A stretch of DNA of 64,000 nt from Psychrobacter sp. I-STPA6b (GTDB taxonomy: Bacteria; Pseudomonadota; Gammaproteobacteria; Pseudomonadales; Moraxellaceae): NCBI RefSeq assembly GCF_020662265.1, contig NZ_VEWM01000075.1, forward strand, positions 62,001 through 126,000, read 5' to 3'. The notes under the pieces were generated by a model. It was not told the DNA's origin and ran no database searches. It worked only from the letters and a program-made list of their open reading frames with translations. Positions 1 to 10,338 of this stretch are shown here, in pieces. Within the stretch, counting starts at the first letter, position 1, and the number at the start of each line of letters is the position of its first letter. The position numbers and the translations under genes were made by a program.

Positions 1-725
1 TCTGCCATCCACGCTCGGTGTAACCAGCAGATAAAGTCATTTTCTACCCTATTAATGATAATTGGCGTTGCATTGTAGTTTTGTATGTCACTTATATTGG
101 GAGTATGGCTGTTTTGATAATAGAGCCAGTGGTGGTTATTGTTATTTAATTGTTCAATAAAATTGCTTAGGCTATTTTCTTTAGTAAACACTTGATTAAA
201 GCGCCAGCAAAACTGCACAAACTGTTGTAATAAGTCATAGACCTTTTGAACACATCGTTGCTCATCATTGTTAAGGTAAGCACTGGCTAATAACTGCTTC
301 CATTGTATTTGCTCCGAATCACTCAGCATAGCAAGCCACTGACTCGCCTCATCATTAGTAATGTGACTATCATTACTATCCTGCTCAGCCATAGTTTCTA
401 AAGGCTTTAGCATTGTATATAGCCCAAGAATTAACGGCTGTACTAAAGTTACCTGCCAGCTTGATAGCGCCAATACTGGCATAATATGCGCAAGCTTATG
501 AGATATTGGCATGTTGTTTGTCTGTGCAGATAAGACCAATACAGTATGCCCTGCTTCTAGTTGTTCATATAAAGCAACAAACAGCACTTTAAATAACATA
601 TTGCTTTCTTGTTGCACCTCTATAGGCTGTTGTGTATAGGCTTGCTGAGTTTGCTGACTGCGTAAGGTCATATAACTGGCAATATTTAATGCTTTGCTTA
701 GGCTATTTTCTAATGGTGACACCAT
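1..725 (-). CDS. recD: RecD subunit of exonuclease V (partial, N-terminal part)
   Basis: An open minus-strand frame begins at ATG 723-725, with a GGGAGGTG-type ribosome site directly upstream, and runs off the left window edge without a stop. It lies 117 bp downstream of recB in the order recC-recB-recD, which is the main reason for the call. The visible part corresponds to the poorly conserved N-terminal domain of RecD; the helicase motifs lie outside the window. RecD is the 5'-3' helicase of RecBCD, which processes double-strand ends in the cytoplasm. The frame contains two exact copies of a 12-mer encoding Asn-Ser-Leu-Ser that recurs in recB and recC. Confidence 0.75.
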   Translation of the reverse strand, partial: MVSPLENSLSKALNIASYMTLRSQQTQQAYTQQPIEVQQESNMLFKVLFVALYEQLEAGHTVLVLSAQTNNMPISHKLAHIMPVLALSSWQVTLVQPLILGLYTMLKPLETMAEQDSNDSHITNDEASQWLAMLSDSEQIQWKQLLASAYLNNDEQRCVQKVYDLLQQFVQFCWRFNQVFTKENSLSNFIEQLNNNNHHWLYYQNSHTPNISDIQNYNATPIIINRVENDFICWLHRAWMA

Positions 726-842
726 CACCTCCCAAATAAATCAAAATAAAAAACGATAAAAGATATAAAGTCTGCTAAATATTCACCCCGTCAGACTAAT
801 ATATGCAAGGGGTACAGCGAAATATTGAGTTGAATATAGAGC

Positions 843-3800
843 TTAATGGGCTGTGTGTGAGGCATACCCAAACATTTCATCTAGTGCATAAATTAAATCT
901 ATTGGCATCTGCCAAGCAATCCGACCAAAGCTAGATGCCCCCTCTTCTGCAACCTTTGCACCACGCAAAAATAGATATTCCACACCACCAAGATAATCTG
1001 CTTCATTGCCTTCATAATCTGCAATGCGCATCTTTAAATAACGATGCAACGCCAATTGATAAATAGAAGCTTGTAGCCAATACCCCGCATGTTGCATGGC
1101 TTCACTTAGACTATTATCATCATAATTGCTTAGGCTATTTCCGAGATGATTAGATTTATAATCGACAATATAGAACTTGCCTTGATACTCATAGACAAGG
1201 TCTATTTCCCCACGTAAAAACCGATACATATAACTTTGTACTGCATTGTCTTTTTCGAGGGCAAAATGAATGTGCTTTTCAGGCTCATTAGGTAAATAAG
1301 TCTGAAATACTTCATGAATATCCTCTGGTCGAAACCCTTGCTTTAAACTCATATTAAAGCCCATTTCTGCCAAGCGCTGTGACGCTGGAATGTGACATAA
1401 TGACTGAGCTGAGCTAAGTAAAGGGGTGTTCAGAACCTCGGCGACCCACTGACACAACTGATAATGAGAGGAATCACCAGTATCTTGTTGCTTTTTATAA
1501 GAGTTATGAGAGTCAAGAGGCTCATATTGGCTACCATATTCTCTTGGTAGATGATACTCTAAAACTGCTTTATCAATGACTTGCGACCATTGTGTAGGGG
1601 GCATCAATTGTCCGTCTTTATCTGTATAAAAACTGGCTTGAAAATCAATAAACTCAAAAATCTGATGTAAAAAACTTCCTGCATTTGCCCCTTTAACAAA
1701 CCGAAAGCGTATGGGTAAATCACCCAATTCAGTACCTTGTAAGCTACTTTCTTTGTTGTCTGCTGATACCATATGTTCTGCATTTAACAACATATCATCT
1801 AGTCCGTCTTTATCTGCAAAACCACTATCATTGACGGCAAGGTGTTGGCGTTTCTCCGATAGATTACGTGCCAATGCAGTAAAGCTAGTTTTTGCCCAGC
1901 CCTGAAAATAATGACGTTTCATCATTTGATAAACGGGTTCATAATCAAACATCTGTATAGAGGCATAGTCATCATTGACCTGTGCTAATGACGCATCATT
2001 TTTCTGTTTGTGCGACTTTATCTGATATTGCCAAACCATCTCCCCTGTGATGGCACTGACATAAGGCTGTAAATACTCAGGAATCTGGTAGCTTTCATGG
2101 CTATATAACCAATGCTTTAATGGGGTAAAACGATATTTATCAGATAAAACATCTGCTATGGGACGGTCTTTATGACTTTTGGTTTCTACATCATCACCTG
2201 CAACCACATAGAGTTGCTCGCTGGCTCGGGTAAATGCCACATAGCCCAAGCGCTTAAACTCATCTAAATTATTGTTACGCTCAATATTTTCAAAATATTT
2301 CTCATCTCTTCTATCATTGCCATCACTATGATGCTGATAAGGTACGGGTGACAATCGACGTTGCCACAAACTCGGATTGGTTGCACCATTATCATATAAG
2401 TAAAATGGGAACTTACCAGTGCGTAACGTTTTTTTATCAGCATCCATACCCAGCACATAGACAATTGGGAACTCCAGACCTTTTGACTTATGAATGGTCA
2501 TCAAACGCACCCCTGACTGACTACCCAATGGTTGCTGAACTGCCCATTCCAGCGTTGGTTGCTCAGTTAACTGTTGTTTTAACCAATCAATTAACTGATA
2601 TTCACGCAGATGCGTCCCATATTGCGCCAAAATATCAAGCAATTGGCGTAAATCAACCAACAAGCGTTCACCATTTGTCTGACTTGCCAAAAACTCCCAA
2701 ATACTGCCATGGTGTAGATGTGCCACCTCAAAACCCTGCTCACGTAATAATGGCTCAGCGAGTAGCTGTTGTGTTAGCTTTGACTGGCTTAATAACTGTT
2801 GCAAAGCAGATAAAATCCCAAAGCGTTGCCATACCTGACCCCACTGACGAAAGCTTTGCTGATAGATACTATATCCCTGAGCGCTATTAGACTCTCCTGA
2901 GACCATACTTTGTATCTGTGGCATGCTCAGTGCAAAAAAGCGACTCATTAATGCACGATTTAATACAGCCGTCCGATATGGCATCATCATTGCCTCTAAT
3001 ACTGCCACCAAATCCACCGCCATTTGCGTATTAAAAATACTGACTTCGGCTGTTTTATTACTGGCAATATTCAGCCGATTTAGCTCAGCTTCTGCGGTTT
3101 TTAACTGTTGTTTGGTAACTGCTAATATCGCAATATCACTGGCATCAATTGCCCTGCCTGCCAATGTTTCACCACTATGCAATAAATAGTGAATATGTAA
3201 TGCCAATACTTTGTAAGGGTCATACGCATCTTCATGAATAGAGGGTGCATCAGTAGATGATGTGTCCGTATCTTTTGCTGAGGACTTTTTTGGCTTGGTG
3301 ATTTGTAACAGATTAACAGCATGTGCTGGCAACAATGCTTTTTTTAACGCTTTGTTTGCAGATGATATTTGCTCTGCTTCTTGATATGAGCTTTCCTGAT
3401 GCCAAGACAATAAAGATTGTGTACGATGTGCATCAATATGACGATAATAAATATCATCACCTAGCAAAGATAAATTTTGTGCTTGAGGCGAAGCTGACGC
3501 TACCCCTTCCTCCCCTTCCTCTGCACCACAGCCAAACCAATGGTTTAGCGCTTGAATCAATAACGCATTGGAACGGCGATTTTGGCTCAATGATAAGATT
3601 TGTTTATCCTGAAACTGCTGTTTTAAGACATTATAGTTGGCAACATCACCCCCCCGAAAGCCATATATTGCTTGCTTTGGGTCACCAACCAATAATAAAA
3701 AACCTTTTGTATCCTTCACATTATCAAGATAAATGGTGCGAATCATACTTGCCTGCTCACCATTAATATCCTGTGATTCATCAACCAGTGCTACTGGGTA

Positions 3801-5210
3801 GTGATGGCGGATATATTGTGCCAACTGTCGCCCCTGCTCTCCTGCTAAGGCATCATTTAACCGTGCCATTTGCAAGTAAAAGGTGGTCTCCTGTCGCCCT
3901 TCTAAAATGGCAGGTAGCTTTTGTCGAACCTTAATCGCAATCTGCCGATTTAATTGATAAAGCAACTGCTGTAGATAGTCTTTCAACGCATTGGATAAGG
4001 TCGCAATCTTATAAAGCTGTTGTATGGTTGGCAATGCAATAAAGGCTTGGCGGTTCTTTTCCTGATTTTTAGAGTTAAAGCCTTTACCGCCTTCTTCCTT
4101 AGTTTTAAATGCGTTTAAAATTCCCTCAGTTAACAACTTAGATAATGGCTCATCAATATAATCCGTAAACTGCACGCCATATTCTTTGATTAACTGCTGT
4201 AGCTGTGGAATATACTGTAAATTTTTGGCAAGTACACTGTTTTGGTACAGACCATGCTCCTTACTGTAACTGCTATTAAAATAAGGTTTGATATCACTGA
4301 TATCATTTGCCACAAATGCCTGTAACACCTGACGATACGATGCCATATCAACAGGAATGACTTCTATCTCATCAATGGGTGCTTGTAAAAAGTTTAATGC
4401 ACGAGTCACTGCATCACGATGATCAGCTATTTGCGTTAAGCGATTGCCCGCTTGAAGCATTTCATAAATGATTGGTTGTTGCTGATACTGCTCACTTTGA
4501 AATGCCCGAAGCTCATCATGAATAATGGCATCAATAATGGCGGACTCTTCTTCACTAATTTGCACCCCTTTTTGAAACCCTGTTTCACTACTGTATTCTA
4601 TCAGCCACTTTTGCGCCAAGCTGTCTAGTGTGCCAACAAACATTTTATCCAGTGTTGTCAGTGCAGTTGCTGTACGCTTAATGGCTACTTGTAATGGATT
4701 TTGTCCCTCATCTGCCAGTAAATATAAAATCAGATGCAGATTGATTGGGTCAGATACCAGCGTCAGCATACCTGCTTGCTCTGCTCGTTGTAATAACCAG
4801 TCTTTTTGAATTTGTACTTGTGCATCAGTGATGGGCTGGCTTTGCTCTGTAAAGTCTAAGCGATATTGTGATTCATGTTCTGACTTATGTGGTGATTCAT
4901 CGTGTGTATGGCGTTGTGGATAAAGATAACGCAAGTTTTGGGGCTGACTGCGTAATGTATTCACCCACTGAGCGACTTGATAAAAATCTAATAAACGTCC
5001 ACGAATCCGCTCTCGCATCTCTGCAGAGGCAGTGCGAGTAAAGGTGGTCGCAACGATGTGTTCGCTTGGTCGCCCTGCTTCTATCAACAAGCGCAACACA
5101 ATGCCTGTTAGCGTCCATGTCTTTCCTGTTCCTGCTGAGGCTTCAATCAAGTAACGCCCACGCAGATTGATACTGAGTGCAGGGGGGATATTCGTCTTTG
5201 TATCAGACAT
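843..5210 (-). CDS. recB: RecB subunit of exonuclease V (helicase-nuclease)
   Basis: RecB is the 3'-5' helicase and nuclease of RecBCD and loads RecA at Chi-modified ends. A UvrD-type Walker A motif (ASAGTGKT) is at residues 24-31. Helicase motifs include VDESQD and VGDPKQAIYGFRGGD, plus MTIHKSKGLEFP and YVAFTRA. The C-terminal nuclease has GEIDLVYE followed by IVDYKSN, the Asp...Asp-x-Lys signature. At 1455 residues it is longer than the roughly 1180 residues of E. coli RecB, with additional Gln-rich linkers. It starts 35 bp after recC ends, so the three genes look like one operon. The nuclease domain holds one exact and one degenerate copy of the Asn-Ser-Leu-Ser 12-mer just after the catalytic Lys. 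Confidence 0.95.
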   Translation of the reverse strand: MSDTKTNIPPALSINLRGRYLIEASAGTGKTWTLTGIVLRLLIEAGRPSEHIVATTFTRTASAEMRERIRGRLLDFYQVAQWVNTLRSQPQNLRYLYPQRHTHDESPHKSEHESQYRLDFTEQSQPITDAQVQIQKDWLLQRAEQAGMLTLVSDPINLHLILYLLADEGQNPLQVAIKRTATALTTLDKMFVGTLDSLAQKWLIEYSSETGFQKGVQISEEESAIIDAIIHDELRAFQSEQYQQQPIIYEMLQAGNRLTQIADHRDAVTRALNFLQAPIDEIEVIPVDMASYRQVLQAFVANDISDIKPYFNSSYSKEHGLYQNSVLAKNLQYIPQLQQLIKEYGVQFTDYIDEPLSKLLTEGILNAFKTKEEGGKGFNSKNQEKNRQAFIALPTIQQLYKIATLSNALKDYLQQLLYQLNRQIAIKVRQKLPAILEGRQETTFYLQMARLNDALAGEQGRQLAQYIRHHYPVALVDESQDINGEQASMIRTIYLDNVKDTKGFLLLVGDPKQAIYGFRGGDVANYNVLKQQFQDKQILSLSQNRRSNALLIQALNHWFGCGAEEGEEGVASASPQAQNLSLLGDDIYYRHIDAHRTQSLLSWHQESSYQEAEQISSANKALKKALLPAHAVNLLQITKPKKSSAKDTDTSSTDAPSIHEDAYDPYKVLALHIHYLLHSGETLAGRAIDASDIAILAVTKQQLKTAEAELNRLNIASNKTAEVSIFNTQMAVDLVAVLEAMMMPYRTAVLNRALMSRFFALSMPQIQSMVSGESNSAQGYSIYQQSFRQWGQVWQRFGILSALQQLLSQSKLTQQLLAEPLLREQGFEVAHLHHGSIWEFLASQTNGERLLVDLRQLLDILAQYGTHLREYQLIDWLKQQLTEQPTLEWAVQQPLGSQSGVRLMTIHKSKGLEFPIVYVLGMDADKKTLRTGKFPFYLYDNGATNPSLWQRRLSPVPYQHHSDGNDRRDEKYFENIERNNNLDEFKRLGYVAFTRASEQLYVVAGDDVETKSHKDRPIADVLSDKYRFTPLKHWLYSHESYQIPEYLQPYVSAITGEMVWQYQIKSHKQKNDASLAQVNDDYASIQMFDYEPVYQMMKRHYFQGWAKTSFTALARNLSEKRQHLAVNDSGFADKDGLDDMLLNAEHMVSADNKESSLQGTELGDLPIRFRFVKGANAGSFLHQIFEFIDFQASFYTDKDGQLMPPTQWSQVIDKAVLEYHLPREYGSQYEPLDSHNSYKKQQDTGDSSHYQLCQWVAEVLNTPLLSSAQSLCHIPASQRLAEMGFNMSLKQGFRPEDIHEVFQTYLPNEPEKHIHFALEKDNAVQSYMYRFLRGEIDLVYEYQGKFYIVDYKSNHLGNSLSNYDDNSLSEAMQHAGYWLQASIYQLALHRYLKMRIADYEGNEADYLGGVEYLFLRGAKVAEEGASSFGRIAWQMPIDLIYALDEMFGYASHTAH

Positions 5211-5245
5211 AATAAAAACTCAATTTACAATTAAAATTTAGAAGC

Positions 5246-8200
5246 CTAAACCATTGGCTCTAGTGTCTCTAACATCGGGGCTAATAGTGGCATGGCTAAA
5301 TGCACCATCGCATCCTCTAGTACCGCCATCTGAGCCTGCTGGCTGATACTCTCTCCCTCTTGCGCCAGTGCGTTTGTTAATATAAATCGCCATGTTTCAT
5401 GTTTAGCACAGCTATCATAGACTAGGTTTTTCTCAGCATCACTTTGGTGTGCTTTATAATCATTGCCTAACCACTTGGCAAAATCCTTTGCTTCTATATG
5501 GTAAGTATTTGCAGATTCTTGTGCTTGCAAAGTCTTTGCAACATACTGATAGGCACTCTCTAAAGGTAAGATGATGGGAAGTTTTGCCATTATTGCTTGT
5601 AGCTGAAGCCACTTAAATAGCTCAGACAAGGCTTCTTGCCAAGACATCGCAGGCAGTGCAAAACAATAAACCTTTTGCTCTGCACCAATATTTTTTGACT
5701 GAGCCAGCGCATTTTTGTAGCTTAACTTACCACCTTTGGCAAAATACCAAATACTTCGACCATCATTTTGTTGCACTTGCTTATCTGTTGTCGCACGGGC
5801 AACTTGCCAGAATAAATGAGACAACCAAAAACGCAATAAATGCTTGGCTCGGATACTAGACGCATTGACCTTGAACCACTGACGCACTTGAGGCATCTCT
5901 TTTTTGGCGTTGGCTTTTTGGTTTCCCGCTAACATATCCTCATCAACTGTCGCACAATATGGTACTTGTCCTTTTAGCGTCATCTGTGCCAAAGGTATGC
6001 TGACTTCATGGGTGAGTGTCATTTGCTCAGCTATGGCTCGTTGACGTTGCGACTTATCAGTGATTGCCAATATCTGCTCAAAAATACTGCTTCCCTGCCC
6101 TGCTAACAACTCCGCAAACTCCTGCAACTGTGTTAACAAGTTTGTTTTGCTTTGCTCAAACGTCATTTGTCGAGCCACACCTGCTGGCAGATGCAACTCA
6201 TACAAAAGCTGAGTCATTTTTTTATTTTCACACTCTATATCAGTTTCTGATAAATATTGAGTCCCTTCTTCTTTTTGAATCATCAATGCCAGTAAAGCAT
6301 CATTAAGCTGATATTGTGTTAGATTATTTAAGGTCAAAGGCTCAATGCGTTGCTGTATAGTACCCGACTCAATAATATTAAGCTGATGTTCCCGTAAATA
6401 ATGCTTGGCAGGGTTTGCTACTTGATATATCAAAGTTGATAGATTAATAACCGTTACTGCTGTTTGCTTACGATTTATAGATAATGGGCTGTTTGAAAGT
6501 TGCTCAATCAATGTTTCTGTCTGATGCCACAGCTCAGATAATTGTGAGGCATATGCCAAATGTGTCACATCTGTTGATTGAGCCTTTGTCTTACCATTGC
6601 TTAACTCATTAATCTGTTGTGCGCTTTGTACCAGTAATTGCGCCATCTGATGATATTCAGTGATGGTTGGTAAGCTAATATTCGCTGTATGCTTACTTGG
6701 TTTGCTTAGGCTATTTTTTTGAGTAAGTGACATACTCTGTTGAGGCTGTCTGTCCTGCTGATATTGACATTGAGATAACCTAGATTGATACAAGCTAAAA
6801 AATACAGAGCGCCATAATGGTGCTGGTGGAAAATGCTGTTTTTGTTGCATTTTACTGTTTTGCATCATGTGTTGAATCTGCTGAATCAGTGTAAACGATT
6901 CTGTATGACTTGCTTGCTCTTTTTGTCCTTTTTCTTGTTGCTCTTCTTTTTGTAAACCATCCAGCTTGATATCTGCACCCTTATTTAAACCACTCTCTAA
7001 ACTACTGTCCAACTCATTAACTAAACCAAGCTGAGATGACTGAGTATATAAAAAGTTTTCTGTGGCAAATGGTAAAGCACTATGCTGTGTGACCAGCCAT
7101 GTTTCGATAAGCTTTGGCATATAACGTTGCAATATATTAACTGTCGCCTCTTTTTCTGTATCTGGTTGCTCAGCCTGCATCTGTTCAGATTCTAAAGATG
7201 ACCACTGCCAGTCCACTTCTCCTTGTAAAAACTGCAACAACTCACTGACAGGATTGGCTGGTAAATGCTCATGTGTGTCATGCAAACTTTGTCCATTATA
7301 AAAAATCCAGCACGCCTCTCTGGCACACAACAACGCATCTAAGAAGGCACCGTTATCATCATCTTCTGTAAATCTATCTCCCCGTTTTGCCAATCCTGCC
7401 TGCATCAAATCATAACGACTGTCCATGTCCCGATTTGGAAACTCAGACAGATTCATATTTAACATCACAACCAACTTAAACGGAATACTACGCAATGCCC
7501 CAAAGCGTCCAAAGGTAATTACCCCTGTTGGCTCAGCACTCACTTGCTGACTTTCAAGCTGTTTTTCAATACTATCTAGCAAAAATGACAGCTTTAATGG
7601 CATTTTTTCCATATCTCGTAATCGCTCTTGAGACACGGGTTTGTCTGTCTGCTCAACAGATTGCTGATAAAATTGATAATGTTGATTTGCCCGCAAACTG
7701 GCTAAAAAGCCATTTTTTGCACTAAAAATTGCCCGCATACTTTGGGTTTGGTCAAACTTAGAGAAATATTGATGCATCACCTCAAATTCAAGATGAGTCA
7801 GCCATTGTTTGGCAGTGGCAGACTGCTGATAACAATGACGGTTATCATGCAGTCCTTGATATAACCGACACAATGCCTCAATAATTGGTACATCTGCCAA
7901 CATGATATTATTTAATGGCAAGGTTTTTTCAACCAGTTGTCCTGCCCCCCAATGCAACGGATAAAGTGCATCGCTACTGCTTGCCTGTGGCATACTTAGC
8001 CCCATCACTAAGCGGTCAAGCGCATAAGCAAAACTAAAGCGATAATCACAATCTGCCATGTGCAAGCTGGCTTGTAAATGTGCCTCATCAAAGCCTCGAA
8101 TAAAACCTGCCTGCGATAACAGCTCACATGCTCGGCTCATCTGCTCATGGCTTAACCCCATACTCTCATACAAAGCAGGTAACATCAGCCAATCAAACAC

Positions 8201-9940
8201 CTCATGCGCCTCAAACCGAGCATCATTACGCCCCAAAAGCTGATAAAAACCAATAATTGCCTGCCATAGCTCACGAATCGACTTATCCACTACCCCTGTA
8301 ATCTTAGCTGGTAATGTCAACCCATCTTGTCCTTGACCACTGACAAAAACTGACTGAATCAGCTCATGATGTTGCTCAACATCAGGCAACATCACCACAA
8401 TATCTGATACATGACGCACCTGACCATCAGCACTTGGCTCATTTAACCAACGACCAATCATCCCTCGCAATATTTCTAACTGGCGTTGTAAGTTATGGCA
8501 AGAGTGAATGCTTAGGCTATTATCATTATCTTGCAGTTGCCATTGCCGAGTCTTATGAAAGCGCTTTTTCTCAATCACCTCCATATCCAGCATTGTCATT
8601 TGTTTACTTAACTGCTCACTGACAATCTGCGAGGCTTTTTGGCGGGTACTTGTTTCTGTCAACATCAAAACATCCTGTTGCAAATGCTGAAGTAAACTTG
8701 CCTGTTTGCCTGAAGCGGTTACCTCTGTACCATCTCCATTCTCAATGTGTTCCTCACTTTCAAAGGCATCCACCCACGCCACACGCCACTGCGTATCGCC
8801 TTTATCATAATCCTCATTCCCTGACAGCCCCGCCAACATTGCAAACACTTCACGAGACTGCTTACCCATCTGTGATAACAACGTATGCCCATAATCTCGT
8901 AAAAAAACACTATCAGGATTAATAATACGCTGACGCATCAACCACTGTTTATCCACAATATCTGCCCAAAACAGTTGTGATGGATTATAGTGCAGTAGTG
9001 TAATCTGCACATACTGAGACAACTGCTCAATAAAATCCAGCTCTGCTTGGGGCAACTGCTGAATGGTAAACAATGTTAAACGCTTAGGCAAAATCGCCCG
9101 ACAACCATTTTTAGTCTGCCCCATATCACGACTTAAAGCCTGCCAAAACCGTGCTTCAATACGTTGACGATGTTGATGCACATCACAAAATAACACCCGC
9201 CACAAATGGCGCTGAACTTTTTCTAGCATTTGATAATGCGCCACCAACCATGCAGGTGTCTCAGCAGAAAAATGGTCAAAACGCTCACTCAGCTTGTCTT
9301 TTTCAGCAATCAGCTTATCCACATCAACCGCTTCGTCGTTGTCCCACTTTTGTAGCCACTCATCACGATGCGTCAAATACCGATTAAACACACGTGCCAA
9401 ATCACCTGCCAACTGCCACACTCGCTGGTCAATCTGACTGCGTATGTCTTCTTTTGTCTGTTGAATATCTATATCTTGCGCAGGATTGTTACTTATCTCC
9501 ATCAATGATACTAACAATGAGCCTAATAAAGTTGTTAACAGGCTATACAGAGGCTCATCATCGGCTGGATGTTGCAGTCGTTGCTCAAGATACTCAGATA
9601 AATAACCAAATATCCGCCACTGCATCACTGTGGGCGATAATACAGCCACTTCTGGCACTTTTAAAATCGGCTCAGGCGAGCCTACCTCTACTAACCAACG
9701 ATTGTAATGCGTTAACACATCTTGCATTAACTCCCACTGATACTTCCCCCAAAATGTTGTGGTAATCAGGGTGCTAATACCTGCCTCTTCTGCAATACGT
9801 TTTTGCAACCAATCCCCTAATACCAGCGATGGTACAATGACAATAAATTTATCAAAAATAGACTGATTGGGTGCTTGGTAATCTTGTAATACAAAATCAA
9901 CCAAACGCTCTGTTCGATGGGATTGAATAATTGTTAACAT
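5246..9940 (-). CDS. recC: RecC subunit of exonuclease V
   Basis: RecC holds the RecBCD complex together, splits the duplex and recognises Chi. The N-terminus (MLTIIQSHRTERL, then VIVPSLVLGDWLQKRIA) matches the RecC pattern of a nuclease-dead helicase fold. VVMLNMNLSEFPNRD and RYDLM in the middle are also typical of RecC. I chose the ATG at 9938-9940 because the RecC family starts with this short strand; an upstream TTG at 9961 would add only seven residues. At about 1564 residues it is much longer than E. coli RecC (about 1122), owing to Gln- and Ser-rich linkers. Two exact copies of the Asn-Ser-Leu-Ser 12-mer lie in it. Confidence 0.92.
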   Translation of the reverse strand: MLTIIQSHRTERLVDFVLQDYQAPNQSIFDKFIVIVPSLVLGDWLQKRIAEEAGISTLITTTFWGKYQWELMQDVLTHYNRWLVEVGSPEPILKVPEVAVLSPTVMQWRIFGYLSEYLEQRLQHPADDEPLYSLLTTLLGSLLVSLMEISNNPAQDIDIQQTKEDIRSQIDQRVWQLAGDLARVFNRYLTHRDEWLQKWDNDEAVDVDKLIAEKDKLSERFDHFSAETPAWLVAHYQMLEKVQRHLWRVLFCDVHQHRQRIEARFWQALSRDMGQTKNGCRAILPKRLTLFTIQQLPQAELDFIEQLSQYVQITLLHYNPSQLFWADIVDKQWLMRQRIINPDSVFLRDYGHTLLSQMGKQSREVFAMLAGLSGNEDYDKGDTQWRVAWVDAFESEEHIENGDGTEVTASGKQASLLQHLQQDVLMLTETSTRQKASQIVSEQLSKQMTMLDMEVIEKKRFHKTRQWQLQDNDNSLSIHSCHNLQRQLEILRGMIGRWLNEPSADGQVRHVSDIVVMLPDVEQHHELIQSVFVSGQGQDGLTLPAKITGVVDKSIRELWQAIIGFYQLLGRNDARFEAHEVFDWLMLPALYESMGLSHEQMSRACELLSQAGFIRGFDEAHLQASLHMADCDYRFSFAYALDRLVMGLSMPQASSSDALYPLHWGAGQLVEKTLPLNNIMLADVPIIEALCRLYQGLHDNRHCYQQSATAKQWLTHLEFEVMHQYFSKFDQTQSMRAIFSAKNGFLASLRANQHYQFYQQSVEQTDKPVSQERLRDMEKMPLKLSFLLDSIEKQLESQQVSAEPTGVITFGRFGALRSIPFKLVVMLNMNLSEFPNRDMDSRYDLMQAGLAKRGDRFTEDDDNGAFLDALLCAREACWIFYNGQSLHDTHEHLPANPVSELLQFLQGEVDWQWSSLESEQMQAEQPDTEKEATVNILQRYMPKLIETWLVTQHSALPFATENFLYTQSSQLGLVNELDSSLESGLNKGADIKLDGLQKEEQQEKGQKEQASHTESFTLIQQIQHMMQNSKMQQKQHFPPAPLWRSVFFSLYQSRLSQCQYQQDRQPQQSMSLTQKNSLSKPSKHTANISLPTITEYHQMAQLLVQSAQQINELSNGKTKAQSTDVTHLAYASQLSELWHQTETLIEQLSNSPLSINRKQTAVTVINLSTLIYQVANPAKHYLREHQLNIIESGTIQQRIEPLTLNNLTQYQLNDALLALMIQKEEGTQYLSETDIECENKKMTQLLYELHLPAGVARQMTFEQSKTNLLTQLQEFAELLAGQGSSIFEQILAITDKSQRQRAIAEQMTLTHEVSIPLAQMTLKGQVPYCATVDEDMLAGNQKANAKKEMPQVRQWFKVNASSIRAKHLLRFWLSHLFWQVARATTDKQVQQNDGRSIWYFAKGGKLSYKNALAQSKNIGAEQKVYCFALPAMSWQEALSELFKWLQLQAIMAKLPIILPLESAYQYVAKTLQAQESANTYHIEAKDFAKWLGNDYKAHQSDAEKNLVYDSCAKHETWRFILTNALAQEGESISQQAQMAVLEDAMVHLAMPLLAPMLETLEPMV

Positions 9941-10338
9941 AAAAATGTAAGAACCTAACAACGTAAATATCTAGCAGGATAAAAAGCTAGGAATTGATTG
10001 CAAAAGAAGCAATTATAAAAAATTGTCAAATAGGCAGTAAAATAGGTAGATATCGCATACAAAACTGGAACATGATAAACTGACTATAACAGATTCATTT
10101 GAAAAAAAATGCTATTTTTTATTATAAAACGACATTTAATGTCGCTTATTTTTTATTAGTCATTATTGATAACATATCTTTATATCAAACCTATAATCAA
10201 AATAGTCAAACAAGATGACAACTGATTTAAAGCAACCAAATACAAAATTACAGATAGTATGGTTGTTATAGTAAACCTATACGGTAGCTTTTAGTCATTT
10301 ATTGATTATATTACATTGACCTTTTTAAAGGACATACT
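9941..10338. other. Divergent intergenic region between recC and a host gene
   Basis: There is no gene in these 398 bases. The region is very AT-rich. A 15-bp palindrome (CGACATTTAATGTCG, 10130-10144) is flanked by A- and T-rich tracts and could be a weak bidirectional hairpin. The rightward gene has the ribosome site AAAGGA just before its ATG. I cannot assign a confident promoter. Confidence 0.5.

Noticed and set aside
2348..3766. Several plus-strand open frames opposite recB (180 and 147 codons)
   Set aside because: They lie antisense to conserved RecB motifs and look like translated complements, without ribosome sites.
9394..9765. A 123-codon plus-strand frame opposite recC
   Set aside because: Antisense to the conserved RecC start; no independent evidence.
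10130..10144. Palindrome CGACATTTAATGTCG as an operator upstream of recC
   Set aside because: Single copy with AT-rich flanks; a weak hairpin is as likely and no second site supports an operator.
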